Assembly (NCBI GenBank): GCA_963756425.1
Contig: CAVWNW010000008.1
Location: 367,303-431,302, forward strand
Direction: 5' to 3'
DNA from: DASQUK01 sp963756425
Lineage (GTDB): Bacteria; Actinomycetota; Acidimicrobiia; Acidimicrobiales; VFJN01
Length of the DNA: 64,000 nt
Part shown: positions 36,680 through 44,679 of the stretch, one piece after another
Layout: every line of letters starts with the position of its first letter
Numbering within the stretch: the first letter of the stretch is position 1
Position numbers and translations under genes: made by a program
Notes under the pieces: model-generated
Seen by the model: only the letters and a program-made list of their open reading frames with translations
Database searches by the model: none
What the model was told of the DNA's origin: nothing

Positions 36680-37627
36680 CTACCCGGCCATGCGGTCGAT
36701 GCGGTCCATCGGGCCGGCCGTTGGTGACGGCGTCGCGCCGATGGCGCGGAGCCAACGGCCCGTGCAAGTGCGCCTGCGATCCCGCCGCCGGCCGGCCACG
36801 GTGTCCACTCCCTGTCGCACCGCGGCACCCAGGGCCTCGGGGTCGGTCACGCACACCGCGTGCCCCCCATCGACCTCGATGACCGGTGCACCCAGTGCCG
36901 CCGCCGTCGACCGCTGCCGGGCGGGACCGACGGTGAGGTCGCGCAGCGTCACGATGGAGGCGGCCGGCGTCCCGAGCTCGGCCAGCCAGGGGCGGGCATC
37001 GAACGCGGCGATCGCCCTGCCGGCGCTGACGACGTCGGAGGGGTGGAGGCGCTTCATCTCACCGGCCAGCCACGGGGTCAGGTCCGCCGACTTCCCCACG
37101 AGAGCCGGCCGCTTCCCCACCAACTCGGCCATCACCCGATCCGGCAGCCCCGAACGGATCAGCGGCCCGAGCAGCTGCAGCATCGGACCCATCCCCCAGC
37201 GGAAGGAGCCACGCGCCAGCTCGGCCGCACTGGCGATCAGAACCAGGCCGCGCACCCGGTCGGCGTGCCGGCGGGCCAGGAGCAGGGCGACCGGGCCGCC
37301 CATCGAGTAGCCCACCACGATGGCTTTGCGCACCCCCAGTTCACGCAGCAACCCGTCGGCATCGTCGGCGCAGTCCTCCAGGCTGAAGGGTTCGCGGCTG
37401 CGGATGCCGCGGCCGTGGCCCCGGTGGTCCATCGCCACCACGTGGTACCGCCCGGCTAGGGCCGGAAAGGTACCCAGCCAGTTGAGGTCCGCCGACGCCA
37501 TCCAGCCGTGCAGTAACAGGACCGTCGGCGCACCAGGCGGGCCCGCCTGGTAGCGCACGAACACGTCGCCCCGCTCGGGCACGCGTACGAGGGTGCCCAG
37601 GGGAAGGGCCGGGGAATCGGTTGACAA
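36680..37627 (-). CDS. Alpha/beta fold hydrolase
   Basis: The 315-residue hydrolase has LLLHGWMASADLNW (about 36-49), DHRGHGRG (about 67-74), nucleophile elbow GYSMGG (about 105-110), and a catalytic His in DGGHAVCV near 265. It should hydrolyse a carboxylic ester or related bond; the substrate is unknown. The start is uncertain: the reported frame begins at a TTG (37627), while an ATG at 37695 with an excellent GGAGGTG is in another frame, so a frameshift or a short leader ORF is possible. The last 30 residues are arginine-rich. Confidence 0.82.
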   Translation of the reverse strand: MSTDSPALPLGTLVRVPERGDVFVRYQAGPPGAPTVLLLHGWMASADLNWLGTFPALAGRYHVVAMDHRGHGRGIRSREPFSLEDCADDADGLLRELGVRKAIVVGYSMGGPVALLLARRHADRVRGLVLIASAAELARGSFRWGMGPMLQLLGPLIRSGLPDRVMAELVGKRPALVGKSADLTPWLAGEMKRLHPSDVVSAGRAIAAFDARPWLAELGTPAASIVTLRDLTVGPARQRSTAAALGAPVIEVDGGHAVCVTDPEALGAAVRQGVDTVAGRRRDRRRTCTGRWLRAIGATPSPTAGPMDRIDRMAG

Positions 37628-37839
37628 GCACGGCGTTCGCCACGCAGCACACGCCGCCAGAAGTCGCTCGGTTCACGTCGTAGCTGCACGGCCATCGATG
37701 TGGACACCTCCGGTCGGGCTCCTGGCGTCAGACCACCGCTGCGCCCGGCGAGTTTCACACACCGACACCGACGCTCCGGCCCACGATCCATGGGCGCCCT
37801 GGTGCCCGCACCGGCACCAGTAGGAAACGCCCGGCGCGG

Positions 37840-38298
37840 TCAGCCCGAGGGTGGGCGTCCCTCGAGCTCGGCCAGGCGATGATCGGCCCTCTCGAGACGC
37901 CGCACGACGACGCTCAGCACGCGCCGGGCGAACACCGGGTCGGCGGCGAGCAGGTCGTCGAAGTGCTCAGCCCGCAACCCGAGCAGCTGCATGGCGACGA
38001 TCGATCGCACGGTGGACGTCCGAACCCCGGTACCCAGCAGCGCCATCTCGCCGAAGAAGTCGCCGGCGTTGAGCACGCTCAAGTCGACTCCACCCCGGGT
38101 CACAGCCGCGTGCCCGTCGACCACCAAGAAGAGCTCGTCGCCGAACTCGTTCTCCTTCACGATGTCGACGTGCGGACCGATCGTGACCTCGTAGGCGAGC
38201 TCGGCCAAGGCCGTGAGCTCCTCGTCGCTGGCGCCGTGGAACAGCCACACGTCGCTCAGGAGCTTCTTGCGTTCCTCGATCGCGACCGATGCGCTCAT
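37840..38298 (-). CDS. Cyclic-nucleotide-binding-domain protein
   Basis: The 152-residue protein is a lone cNMP-binding beta-roll: VKENEFGDELFLVVDGHAAV (about 46-65), then GDFFGEMALLGTGVRTSTV (about 79-97), where the phosphate-binding cassette normally has FGExALL...RxA; here the Arg is present. No HTH follows, so it is not a full Crp/Fnr regulator and may sense nucleotide for a partner. It directly precedes the LigB gene on the same strand, 52 bp away. Confidence 0.8.
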   Translation of the reverse strand: MSASVAIEERKKLLSDVWLFHGASDEELTALAELAYEVTIGPHVDIVKENEFGDELFLVVDGHAAVTRGGVDLSVLNAGDFFGEMALLGTGVRTSTVRSIVAMQLLGLRAEHFDDLLAADPVFARRVLSVVVRRLERADHRLAELEGRPPSG

Positions 38299-38350
38299 CG
38301 CCGCGAACGGTACCCCCCACCGATCGGTGGGTGGTCCCGACCGGCGCACA

Positions 38351-39412
38351 TCACTCGAACAGTGCGAACACCTTGTTGGAATTGAAGGTGTACGACTCCA
38401 CCATCGTCGCCCAGGTGGGGGCGCGCCCGAGCTCCTTCATCGCCCCGATCAGCGCGAACCAGCTGAGCAGCTCTTGCTGCCCGGCGTCCTCGAGGGCGTC
38501 CAGGGACACGTGTTGCCACGCGTCGTAGTCGGCCCGTTCGAGTGCGTCGAACAAGTGGCGATCACTCTCCATGTCGGGGAACAGACGCCACGTCTTGTCG
38601 CACAGGAAGGCGTGGGACCAGCTCGATGACGCGATCAGCGCAACGCGCCAGTCGCTGTCGCGAAGCACGCGCGCGGTTGCCGCGCCGACGTCCATGAGCC
38701 GCCGGGGACTGGGCGACGGCGGGTCGAACGGCGTTTGATCGTCGAACCTGCTCAGGAATCCGCGGAAGCTGATGACTCGCCGTCCGTAACAGTTGACGGG
38801 GAACGCCACGACCGGATACGGGAAGCCCCGACGGTGGTAGTCGAGATAGAGAATGGTATTGAGGAACGCATGCGCAAAACCCTTGTGGTGGAGCGGCTCG
38901 TACGCATAGGCGACATCGATATTCTCGTCCAGCAATCTCGATACCAGGTGCAGGGCCGCGTTTCGATGCCCGCGGACGGTAAAGGTCGCATCGGCCGACT
39001 CACCCCAGGCGTTCGGCCGCCCCTCCATGTCGGAGGAACGCTGTGCACTCCTCCAAGGGGTAACCACAAGGTCCTCGTAAGCGAGCACACAGAATGGCGG
39101 AATGACGTCCTCGCGGAAGTTCTCGTATTGGTCATCCCCCCAGATGAGGACGACGTCGGGCGAGAAATCATCCAGCGCCGCACGGAGGCGGTCGAAACCG
39201 ACGACAAGGGCCGTTCGATGCTCCTTGGCGCTCACGAGGCCCTGATCGTCGCCCCACTCCCGCTGCATCGCTCGAGGCCAGTTTCCCGGGTCCTTGCGCT
39301 CGTCGGGAATGCTCGGGTCGTCCAGTGTCCAGCGCAGGATCCCGGACATGTCCTCGTCCAACCCGCTCAGCGGCGGATAGTGGCTGAGGCCGAGACCAAG
39401 GATCTCACCCAT
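38351..39412 (-). CDS. Class III (LigB-type) extradiol ring-cleavage dioxygenase
   Basis: The 353-residue protein belongs to the LigB/protocatechuate-4,5-dioxygenase superfamily. It has LGLSHYPPLSG (iron-ligand His, about 8-18), VVLIWGDDQYENF (about 88-100), EPLHHKGFAHAF (about 172-183) and SSSWSHAFL (about 259-267). It should open a catecholic ring using Fe(II). It is the first enzyme of the aromatic island and shares an intergenic region 100 bp away with an SRPBCC protein. No LigA subunit is seen. The phenolic substrate cannot be deduced. Confidence 0.85.
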   Translation of the reverse strand: MGEILGLGLSHYPPLSGLDEDMSGILRWTLDDPSIPDERKDPGNWPRAMQREWGDDQGLVSAKEHRTALVVGFDRLRAALDDFSPDVVLIWGDDQYENFREDVIPPFCVLAYEDLVVTPWRSAQRSSDMEGRPNAWGESADATFTVRGHRNAALHLVSRLLDENIDVAYAYEPLHHKGFAHAFLNTILYLDYHRRGFPYPVVAFPVNCYGRRVISFRGFLSRFDDQTPFDPPSPSPRRLMDVGAATARVLRDSDWRVALIASSSWSHAFLCDKTWRLFPDMESDRHLFDALERADYDAWQHVSLDALEDAGQQELLSWFALIGAMKELGRAPTWATMVESYTFNSNKVFALFE

Positions 39413-39512
39413 GCCGCCTACGACCCCCAGCCCCGAGGAGCCCGGACCGAAGCCTGTGGCTGCTGGGTCTCGAGCCGAGGACCCATCTCGTCACCCGATG
39501 CGACTGGCGTGA

Positions 39513-39983
39513 TCAAACCGCACGCTGAAGGACCATCTTGCGGATCGCACCGAGTGTCGCGCCCACGGCACCCATGTACGCATCCCGCATGTTCTCCTCG
39601 TAGTCGCGCTCCTCGCGGCTCCCGGCCTCGACGCCCTCGATCTCGAGGGCGAACGAGAACTTGAGCTCGAGATCACCGCTCGGGTCCTCGAGGATCTCGT
39701 TCGTTATCCGACCCAACACCCGACCCTCGACGCGACGGAACTCGACGCGTTCCTTAGGTGTCAGCGTTACCGCCTCACGGAGGTCATCGCCTCCGAACCG
39801 AATGTCGCGAAGGACGAAGTTCTCGCGCTGCTCCACGACATCGCACTTCTCCATCTTGGGGACGAACGGCAACGCGTTCTCCGCCTTCATGACCAACCCG
39901 TCCCAGACATCGTCACGCGTGAGAACAGGTGCGTCGGGATCCGACGGGTCGTTGACGAGAACGGAGTGGCTCAGCTCGATCAT
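39513..39983 (-). CDS. SRPBCC/DUF1857-type protein
   Basis: The 156-residue protein has the pattern of AtaL-like DUF1857 proteins: LSHSVLVNDPSDP near the start, DDVWDGLVMKAENALPFVP, and a late EIEGVEAGSREERDYEE. It has a Bet v1-like cavity fold. Function is unknown; some relatives are encoded with aromatic or polyketide enzymes. It is divergent from the decarboxylase gene across 277 bp carrying two operator-like palindromes. ATG 39983 is the only good start. Confidence 0.72.
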   Translation of the reverse strand: MIELSHSVLVNDPSDPDAPVLTRDDVWDGLVMKAENALPFVPKMEKCDVVEQRENFVLRDIRFGGDDLREAVTLTPKERVEFRRVEGRVLGRITNEILEDPSGDLELKFSFALEIEGVEAGSREERDYEENMRDAYMGAVGATLGAIRKMVLQRAV

Positions 39984-40014
39984 GCGAACCCCCTCTCACC
40001 CGAGCCGCCACGAA

Positions 40015-40029
40015 AAGTGTATGTACATT
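40015..40029. promoter_or_regulatory. Operator-like half of divergent promoter (site 1)
   Basis: AAGTGTATGTACATT, 32 bp before the SRPBCC start. It is an imperfect copy of the AGTG-N4-CACT motif; the left arm is complete and the right arm is degraded. It shares AAGTGTATG with the reverse complement of the second site at 40170. Confidence 0.4.
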
Positions 40030-40169
40030 GACCAGGGCCGTCAAAGGCTGGCCCGTTGGGGTGCGGACGTGATGGCGGCGTTGACCGCGGCGTCGTAGCG
40101 CATTGCAGCACTTCCGTCGCGCAACGCTGGACGCCGACGTGCCCTACATGCTGGATCACCAGGTCCACG

Positions 40170-40182
40170 AGTGCATACACTT
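40170..40182. promoter_or_regulatory. Operator-like palindrome (site 2) before decarboxylase
   Basis: AGTGCATACACTT: arms AGTG/CACT with a 4-base centre, 79 bp before the ATG of the decarboxylase. Together with site 1 it could bind one regulator controlling both divergent genes. Confidence 0.55.
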
Positions 40183-40260
40183 AACCAGAGGGATCCAGCG
40201 ATAGACAGGCGGAGCCGGAGCGGCGCCTGTCCGACCGGCCCGGCGCCGAAGGAGAGCGAG

Positions 40261-41217
40261 ATGCGTGTCATCGCGATCGAAGAGCATTTCATCACGCCAC
40301 CAGGCTTTGCACTGACGGAGCGCCTTGGGAAGGTTGGCGCTCCCATCCACATGTGGGCGGAGCAGCTGGGCGACTTGGGCGAACGCCGCCTGGCGGATAT
40401 GGATGCAGCCGGGATCGACGTTCAGGTCCTCTCGACGCCCGCGATCGGTGTCGAGGAGCTCGATCCCGCAGAGGCTCTGAAGATGGCGACGGAAGTGAAC
40501 GACGTCTTGGCCAAGGCCGTCGCGGACCACCCCGACCGCTTCGCAGGGTTCGCGGTCCTTCCCACCCTCGACGCGGGGGCGGCGGCGGACGAGCTCGAGC
40601 GAACCGTCAAGGAGCTCGGCTTCAAGGGCGCGTTGATCAACGGCCACACGCGGGGTCGCTTCCTCGACGACCAGGCGTTCTGGCCGATCTTCGAGCGGGC
40701 CGAGGCGCTGGATGTGCCGATCTATCTGCATCCCACGCCGCCTCCGCCACAGGTCAGGGAGGCGTACTACTCGGGGCTTCCCGGGATGGTCGGAAACGTC
40801 TTGGCCCTGGCCGGCTGGGGCTGGCATTGCGAGACCGGATTGCACGCGCTCCGCTTGGTGCTCGGCGGCGTCTTCGACCGCTTCCCTCGGCTTCAGGTCA
40901 TCATCGGGCACATGGGCGAGAACATTCCGTTCTCATTGGCACGGGCGGATCAGGTTCTAACGCCGTTTGCCAACATACAGCGCGGTATCGCCGACTACTT
41001 CCAGGAAAACTTCTATATCACCACCAGCGGCTACTTCACGTTCCCACCGCTCCTGTGCGCAATGATGGTTCTCGGCGTGGATCGGATCATCTTCTCCGTC
41101 GACTACCCCTTCAGCGACAACGTTGAAGGTCGCGCGTTCCTCGATGCCGCGCCCATCGCGCCGGACGACCGAGAGAAGATCGCGCACGGAAACGTCGAAA
41201 AGCTGCTGCGGATGTGA
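40261..41217 (+). CDS. Amidohydrolase-2 family decarboxylase (ACMSD / gamma-resorcylate type)
   Basis: The 318-residue metal-dependent TIM barrel has the N-terminal EEHF (about 7-10), a second ligand HP in IYLHPTPPP (about 157-165), GHMGEN (about 218-223) and VDYPFSDN (about 280-287). These are the zinc or manganese ligands of ACMSD, 5-carboxyvanillate and gamma-resorcylate decarboxylases. It should remove a carboxyl group from an aromatic or semialdehyde acid. AAGGAGAGC precedes ATG 40261. It sits in the upper part of the aromatic island and could remove a carboxyl group before ring hydroxylation or cleavage. Confidence 0.88.
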   Translation: MRVIAIEEHFITPPGFALTERLGKVGAPIHMWAEQLGDLGERRLADMDAAGIDVQVLSTPAIGVEELDPAEALKMATEVNDVLAKAVADHPDRFAGFAVLPTLDAGAAADELERTVKELGFKGALINGHTRGRFLDDQAFWPIFERAEALDVPIYLHPTPPPPQVREAYYSGLPGMVGNVLALAGWGWHCETGLHALRLVLGGVFDRFPRLQVIIGHMGENIPFSLARADQVLTPFANIQRGIADYFQENFYITTSGYFTFPPLLCAMMVLGVDRIIFSVDYPFSDNVEGRAFLDAAPIAPDDREKIAHGNVEKLLRM

Positions 41218-41242
41218 CAAACGGCCACGTTGGCGTCATCCC

Positions 41243-41788
41243 CTATTTCAGCGATTCAACCGGCCCGACGAGCTCCGCGTAGGCCTCGCGCATTCCGAAG
41301 AAGTCCGTCTCCTCGAAGCGCGGGATCGGTTCGCCCGCAAGGGTCGCCGGCAAGGCGTCGAGGTGGAGGTGCCACGCACCGAGCATGGCGTGCACGTGCC
41401 ATGACGTGTCTTCGGGGAGCGAGTGCGTCAGGGCCAGCTTCGAGCCGCCGCCGTCCGGACGCACCTCCCACCGCATGATGGTGCCGAAGAAGTCAGGGAT
41501 CTGCCTCCATGCGGGCACATCCCAGGTCAACTCGATCACCTCGAGCGGCTCGAGGCGGATCACCTTCCCGTAGACCGTCGCCGGTCCCTTGGGGTGGATC
41601 TGGATGACGACGTTGCCGCCCTCGGTGAGTTCGAGCTCGTCGACCGGTCCACCCAGCCACCCCTCGAGCAGCTCGGGTTCGGTCACCCCTGCCCACAGGC
41701 GCTCCACTGGCGCGTCGAAGTGTCGCTCGAACTTCACGTCGTAGCGCCCGTTGGTCCGCTTCACGGTCCCGTCGAGCTGCGTTCCCAT
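41243..41788 (-). CDS. SRPBCC (AHSA1-like) domain protein
   Basis: The 181-residue protein has the AHSA1/CalC pattern FERHFDAPVERLWAGVTEPELL (positions about 20-41, shown in part) and a late HSLPEDTSWHVHAMLGAWH. These START-like proteins bind hydrophobic ligands or modulate partner enzymes. ATG 41788 has GGGGAGG 5 bases upstream. The perfect-arm palindrome at 41818-41831 is 30 bp before the start. Its function in aromatic breakdown is inferred only from position. Confidence 0.8.
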   Translation of the reverse strand: MGTQLDGTVKRTNGRYDVKFERHFDAPVERLWAGVTEPELLEGWLGGPVDELELTEGGNVVIQIHPKGPATVYGKVIRLEPLEVIELTWDVPAWRQIPDFFGTIMRWEVRPDGGGSKLALTHSLPEDTSWHVHAMLGAWHLHLDALPATLAGEPIPRFEETDFFGMREAYAELVGPVESLK

Positions 41789-41817
41789 GTCGCCTCCCCT
41801 CATCGTTGGATATCAGT

Positions 41818-41831
41818 AAGTGTGTACACTT
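41818..41831. promoter_or_regulatory. Operator-like palindrome (site 3)
   Basis: AAGTGTGTACACTT: six-base arms AAGTGT/ACACTT with a 2-base centre. It lies 30 bp before the SRPBCC gene start and 9 bp beyond the end of the upstream F420-enzyme gene. Confidence 0.6.
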
Positions 41832-41839
41832 CATGGTCT

Positions 41840-42289
41840 CTAGCGCGCTCCCTTTGTGACGCCACCGCCTCCTCGGCCCCCTCCGGACGCGCGATCGACC
41901 ATCAGCTCGCGCACCCGCGTGGGCTCGATCTTGAGGATCACCCGCGGGCCGAGGTGGTGTAGCGGGTACGGGCCTCCGTAGTAGATCTGCGACAGTGCCT
42001 CGACGTGGCGCATCGCACCCTCGTTCGTGATGCCGACGACACGCCCCCGAAGCTGCACGTGCGAGGCCGGATGCGCCGGATTGGTCACCGTCATGGCCAC
42101 GCGATCGTCCCTGCGCACGTTGTTGACCTTGCGGTTCCCATCAACGGTGTTGACGAGAACGTGCCGGCCGTCGGTGTCGACCCACACGAGGGTGACCTGG
42201 GGAGATCCGTCCGGCATGAGCGTCGCCAGATGACCGTACGACCTGCCCTTCAGGATCTGTTGAAACGCCTCTGACAACGCCACACCCAT
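41840..42289 (-). CDS. PPOX-class F420-dependent oxidoreductase
   Basis: The 149-residue split-barrel protein starts AFQQILKGRSYGHLATLMPDGSP (about 8-30, in part), then VWVDTDGRHVLVNTVDGNRK, typical of F420H2-dependent or flavin-binding PPOX proteins in actinobacteria. It would reduce an enone or quinone. It is followed by an unusual glycine-rich end (GGGRGGGG). ATG 42289 lies 25 bp beyond the end of the NmrA-like gene, so the two are probably cotranscribed. Confidence 0.85.
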   Translation of the reverse strand: MGVALSEAFQQILKGRSYGHLATLMPDGSPQVTLVWVDTDGRHVLVNTVDGNRKVNNVRRDDRVAMTVTNPAHPASHVQLRGRVVGITNEGAMRHVEALSQIYYGGPYPLHHLGPRVILKIEPTRVRELMVDRASGGGRGGGGVTKGAR

Positions 42290-42313
42290 GTCGAGTCCTC
42301 GTGCGAGTACGTA

Positions 42314-43162
42314 TCAGCGGAAGGCGGCCAGGTTCCGGGCAGCCCAATCGTCGAAGGTCCGAGCGGGGCGTCCGGTCACGACCGCGACCGTGTCGCTCGC
42401 AGACGCGCCCGGCCCCTGCGACTTGACCTCGATCATGTCCAGGCGAGCGCTGGCGATCACCGGAGGCTGGCCCGCCGCGATCATCTTCTCGAGGGCGACG
42501 TCCCGGGGAACGTCCACGCAGTCCAAGGTCCTGCCGAGCATCTCTCCGAGCCGGCGGACACGCTCCCTGCTGGTCAGGACCTCGGGTCCCGTCAGCAGTA
42601 GAGCGTCGCGGTCGTGACGATGGCCGTCCGTGAGGCATCGGGTCGCGACGATGGCGACGTCCACCGGATCGATCGGCGCACTGGGGCTGTCCGCGAACGG
42701 AACGAAGACCTTGCCCGCGTTCTTGATCGTCTCCGCCCACCAGAACGCGGTGGTCATCAACTCGCCACATCGCAGGAACGTGCGCTGGTTGCCCACGTTG
42801 TCGATGGCCTCCTCGCCGGCGCGATGCCATTCGGTGACCGGGTCTCGATCACCGGCCTCGACGCCGGCGATCGAGATCTTGACGATCCGACGGACACCGG
42901 CCGCAGCGGCGGCGTTGCCGACGTTCGCATCCCGCGTCCCGGTCGCCGGTCCGTACGAAGCGAGCAAGACCGAGTCCACTCCCCTCATCGCCGCCCTGAG
43001 GGTTTCGACCGCATCGAAATCGCCGGCAACGACGTCGACACCGGACGGCAACACCGCGCGCCCGGGATCCCGTGTCAGCGCGCGGACCTCGTGGCCTTCG
43101 TCGAGCAGCGCGCTGATGACTTGGCGGCCGACGTTGCCGGTGGCGCCCGTGACCAGGATCAT
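42314..43162 (-). CDS. NmrA-like NAD(P)-binding protein
   Basis: A 282-residue atypical SDR with MILVTGATGNVGRQVI (about 1-16) as the nucleotide loop and no YxxxK, so it is of the NmrA/NAD(P)H-sensing type rather than a dehydrogenase. VVAGDFDAVETLRAAM (about 43-58) and LLASYGPATGTRD follow. I prefer ATG 43162, which has GAGGG upstream; ATG 43198 would add 12 residues but has no ribosome-binding site. It shares a promoter region with the VOC gene on the other strand. Confidence 0.8.
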   Translation of the reverse strand: MILVTGATGNVGRQVISALLDEGHEVRALTRDPGRAVLPSGVDVVAGDFDAVETLRAAMRGVDSVLLASYGPATGTRDANVGNAAAAAGVRRIVKISIAGVEAGDRDPVTEWHRAGEEAIDNVGNQRTFLRCGELMTTAFWWAETIKNAGKVFVPFADSPSAPIDPVDVAIVATRCLTDGHRHDRDALLLTGPEVLTSRERVRRLGEMLGRTLDCVDVPRDVALEKMIAAGQPPVIASARLDMIEVKSQGPGASASDTVAVVTGRPARTFDDWAARNLAAFR

Positions 43163-43212
43163 CCGCCCTCGGACCTCTCGCTCCGATTCCACGACCATTG
43201 CCGCTTCAACCC

Positions 43213-43228
43213 AAAGTGCGCGCACTTT
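43213..43228. promoter_or_regulatory. Perfect 16-base palindrome (site 4)
   Basis: AAAGTGCGCGCACTTT is self-complementary over all 16 bases and carries the AGTG-N4-CACT core. It lies between the divergent NmrA-like and VOC genes, beside a TAGGAT that could be a -10 box for the VOC gene. Confidence 0.7.
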
Positions 43229-43270
43229 AGCGTAGGATCCCGGGCCTCGGGGTCGTTCGAGGAGGTCCAG

Positions 43271-43756
43271 ATGACGTCGCTCCTTCCGTACATCTGCGCC
43301 GACCGCGCCGCGGACGCGCTCGACTTCTACGCCGAGGCGTTCGGCGCCGAGGAGATCTACCGGCTCACGCTGCCCGACGGCACCATCCCCCACGCCGAGG
43401 TCAAGATCGGCGACTCGTTGCTCATGGTCTGCGACGAGGTACCCAACGAGGGCGTGTACGGGCCGAGGAAGCTCGGCGGTGTATCCGCCCAGTTCACCAT
43501 CGACGTCGCCGATGTCGACGAGCTGGAAGCCCTGTGGACGCGGGCGACCGCCACGGGCGTCGAGATCGAGCGGGAGCTCGGCGACCGGTTCTACGGCCGC
43601 CGTTCGGGCGTCCTGCGCGATCCGTTCGGGCACCGATGGACGATCTCGACGGTCATCGAGGATGTGTCGCCGGCGGAGATGCAGAGTCTCCTGTCGAAGG
43701 AGGCACAGCTCCGCATGTCACCGGAGCGCCGACGCACGACGCACATGGACCAGTAA
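43271..43756 (+). CDS. VOC family protein (PhnB-like)
   Basis: The 161-residue protein has the PhnB/YdcJ-type glyoxalase layout: LLPYICADRAADALDFYAEAF near the start, a middle strand with GDSLLMVCDE and the last motif DPFGHRWTI (about 118-126). It may bind or isomerise a small ligand. GGAGG precedes ATG 43271. Immediately after its TAA begins the first copy of the island repeat. Confidence 0.85.
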   Translation: MTSLLPYICADRAADALDFYAEAFGAEEIYRLTLPDGTIPHAEVKIGDSLLMVCDEVPNEGVYGPRKLGGVSAQFTIDVADVDELEALWTRATATGVEIERELGDRFYGRRSGVLRDPFGHRWTISTVIEDVSPAEMQSLLSKEAQLRMSPERRRTTHMDQ

Positions 43757-43884
43757 GAGGCCGAGCGGATAGGCAGGCAAGTGGGCACCGAACAGTACGG
43801 GATTTGCAGCGCAGACCCAGCCAGACAGCTCGGCCTCCCGGCAACATTGACGCCCGTGAGCCGAGACGACATGCACATCCGCGC
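43757..43884 (+). repeat. Island repeat copy A (structured, 3' of the VOC stop)
   Basis: Begins at the base after the stop codon. GAGGCCGAG (43757-43765) pairs perfectly with CTCGGCCTC (43829-43837). GCGGATAGGC (from 43764) is repeated in inverse near the end as GCACATCCGC (decayed). Related copies are at 55449 and 61054, roughly 80% alike over 79 bases by eye; all three are on the plus strand after a stop codon. Confidence 0.8.
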
Positions 43885-43952
43885 AGCTCCCAGGAGTCTG
43901 CGGATCTCCCAGCGTGTTGCGTCGCCGAACACCCATGGGTGGGGCACGACGC

Positions 43953-44675
43953 TCATGTCACCAGGTAGCTGGTCTCGATCTCGTCGATCCGGTTGAGCAG
44001 CTCCGAGGTCGGCCCCGACATGATGATCCGCCCCTGGTTCAGGATGTAGGCGCGGGAGGCGAAGTGCAGGGCGTGCACGACCTGCTGCTCGACGAGCACC
44101 ACGGCGGTGCCGCGGTCGGCGGCGGCGGCGAGCGCGTCCATCAGCCGGTGCAGGACCTCAGGGGCCAGTCCCAGCGAGAACTCGTCCGCGAGGACGACCT
44201 TGGGATCGCAGGCCAAGGCTCGGGCCAAGGCGAGGATCTTCTGTTCGCCGCCTGACAGCAGCCCCGCGCGCCGCTTCATGAGGGGCCGGAGCTCCGGAAA
44301 CAGCTCCAGCGCCCGCTCTACGGGGCCCATTCCAACCCGGAGGTTGTCGGCAGTCGTCAGGCCCGTGATGACGCCGCGATCCCCCAGGACGTACGCCATC
44401 CCTTGGCGGGCACGAACGTGCAGCGGCTTTCGACACACCTGTCCCAGCCAGGTGACGCTGCCCGCCATCGGCTCCAGCAGACCGGCGAGCGCCATGAGCG
44501 TCGTCGACTTCCCCGAGGCGTTGGCACCGAGGATCGCCACTACCTCCCCCACAGCGACATGGAGGTCGATGTCCTCGATGGCAGGGACGTGGCCGTATCC
44601 GGCGGCAAGTCCCTCGGCAGCCAGGAGCGGTGCCGGCACCGGGATGTTGGCCTCTGCGAGTGCCGCGCTCGTCAT
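43953..44675 (-). CDS. livF: Branched-chain-type ABC transporter ATP-binding protein (LivF)
   Basis: The 240-residue ATPase has Walker A GANASGKST (about 47-55), signature LSGGEQ (about 149-154) and Walker B VVLADEFSLGLAP (about 171-183). The usual DEP proline is Phe here. It supplies energy for import through the fused permease. ATG 44675 starts 4 bp past the fused gene stop. It is the last gene of the transport operon. Confidence 0.92.
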   Translation of the reverse strand: MTSAALAEANIPVPAPLLAAEGLAAGYGHVPAIEDIDLHVAVGEVVAILGANASGKSTTLMALAGLLEPMAGSVTWLGQVCRKPLHVRARQGMAYVLGDRGVITGLTTADNLRVGMGPVERALELFPELRPLMKRRAGLLSGGEQKILALARALACDPKVVLADEFSLGLAPEVLHRLMDALAAAADRGTAVVLVEQQVVHALHFASRAYILNQGRIIMSGPTSELLNRIDEIETSYLVT

Positions 44676-44679
44676 CGCC

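Noticed and set aside
37628..37839. ATG 37695 with strong GGAGGTG as a separate gene
   Set aside because: The frame soon overlaps the hydrolase gene out of frame and has no family pattern; noted as a possible frameshift or leader in the hydrolase entry.
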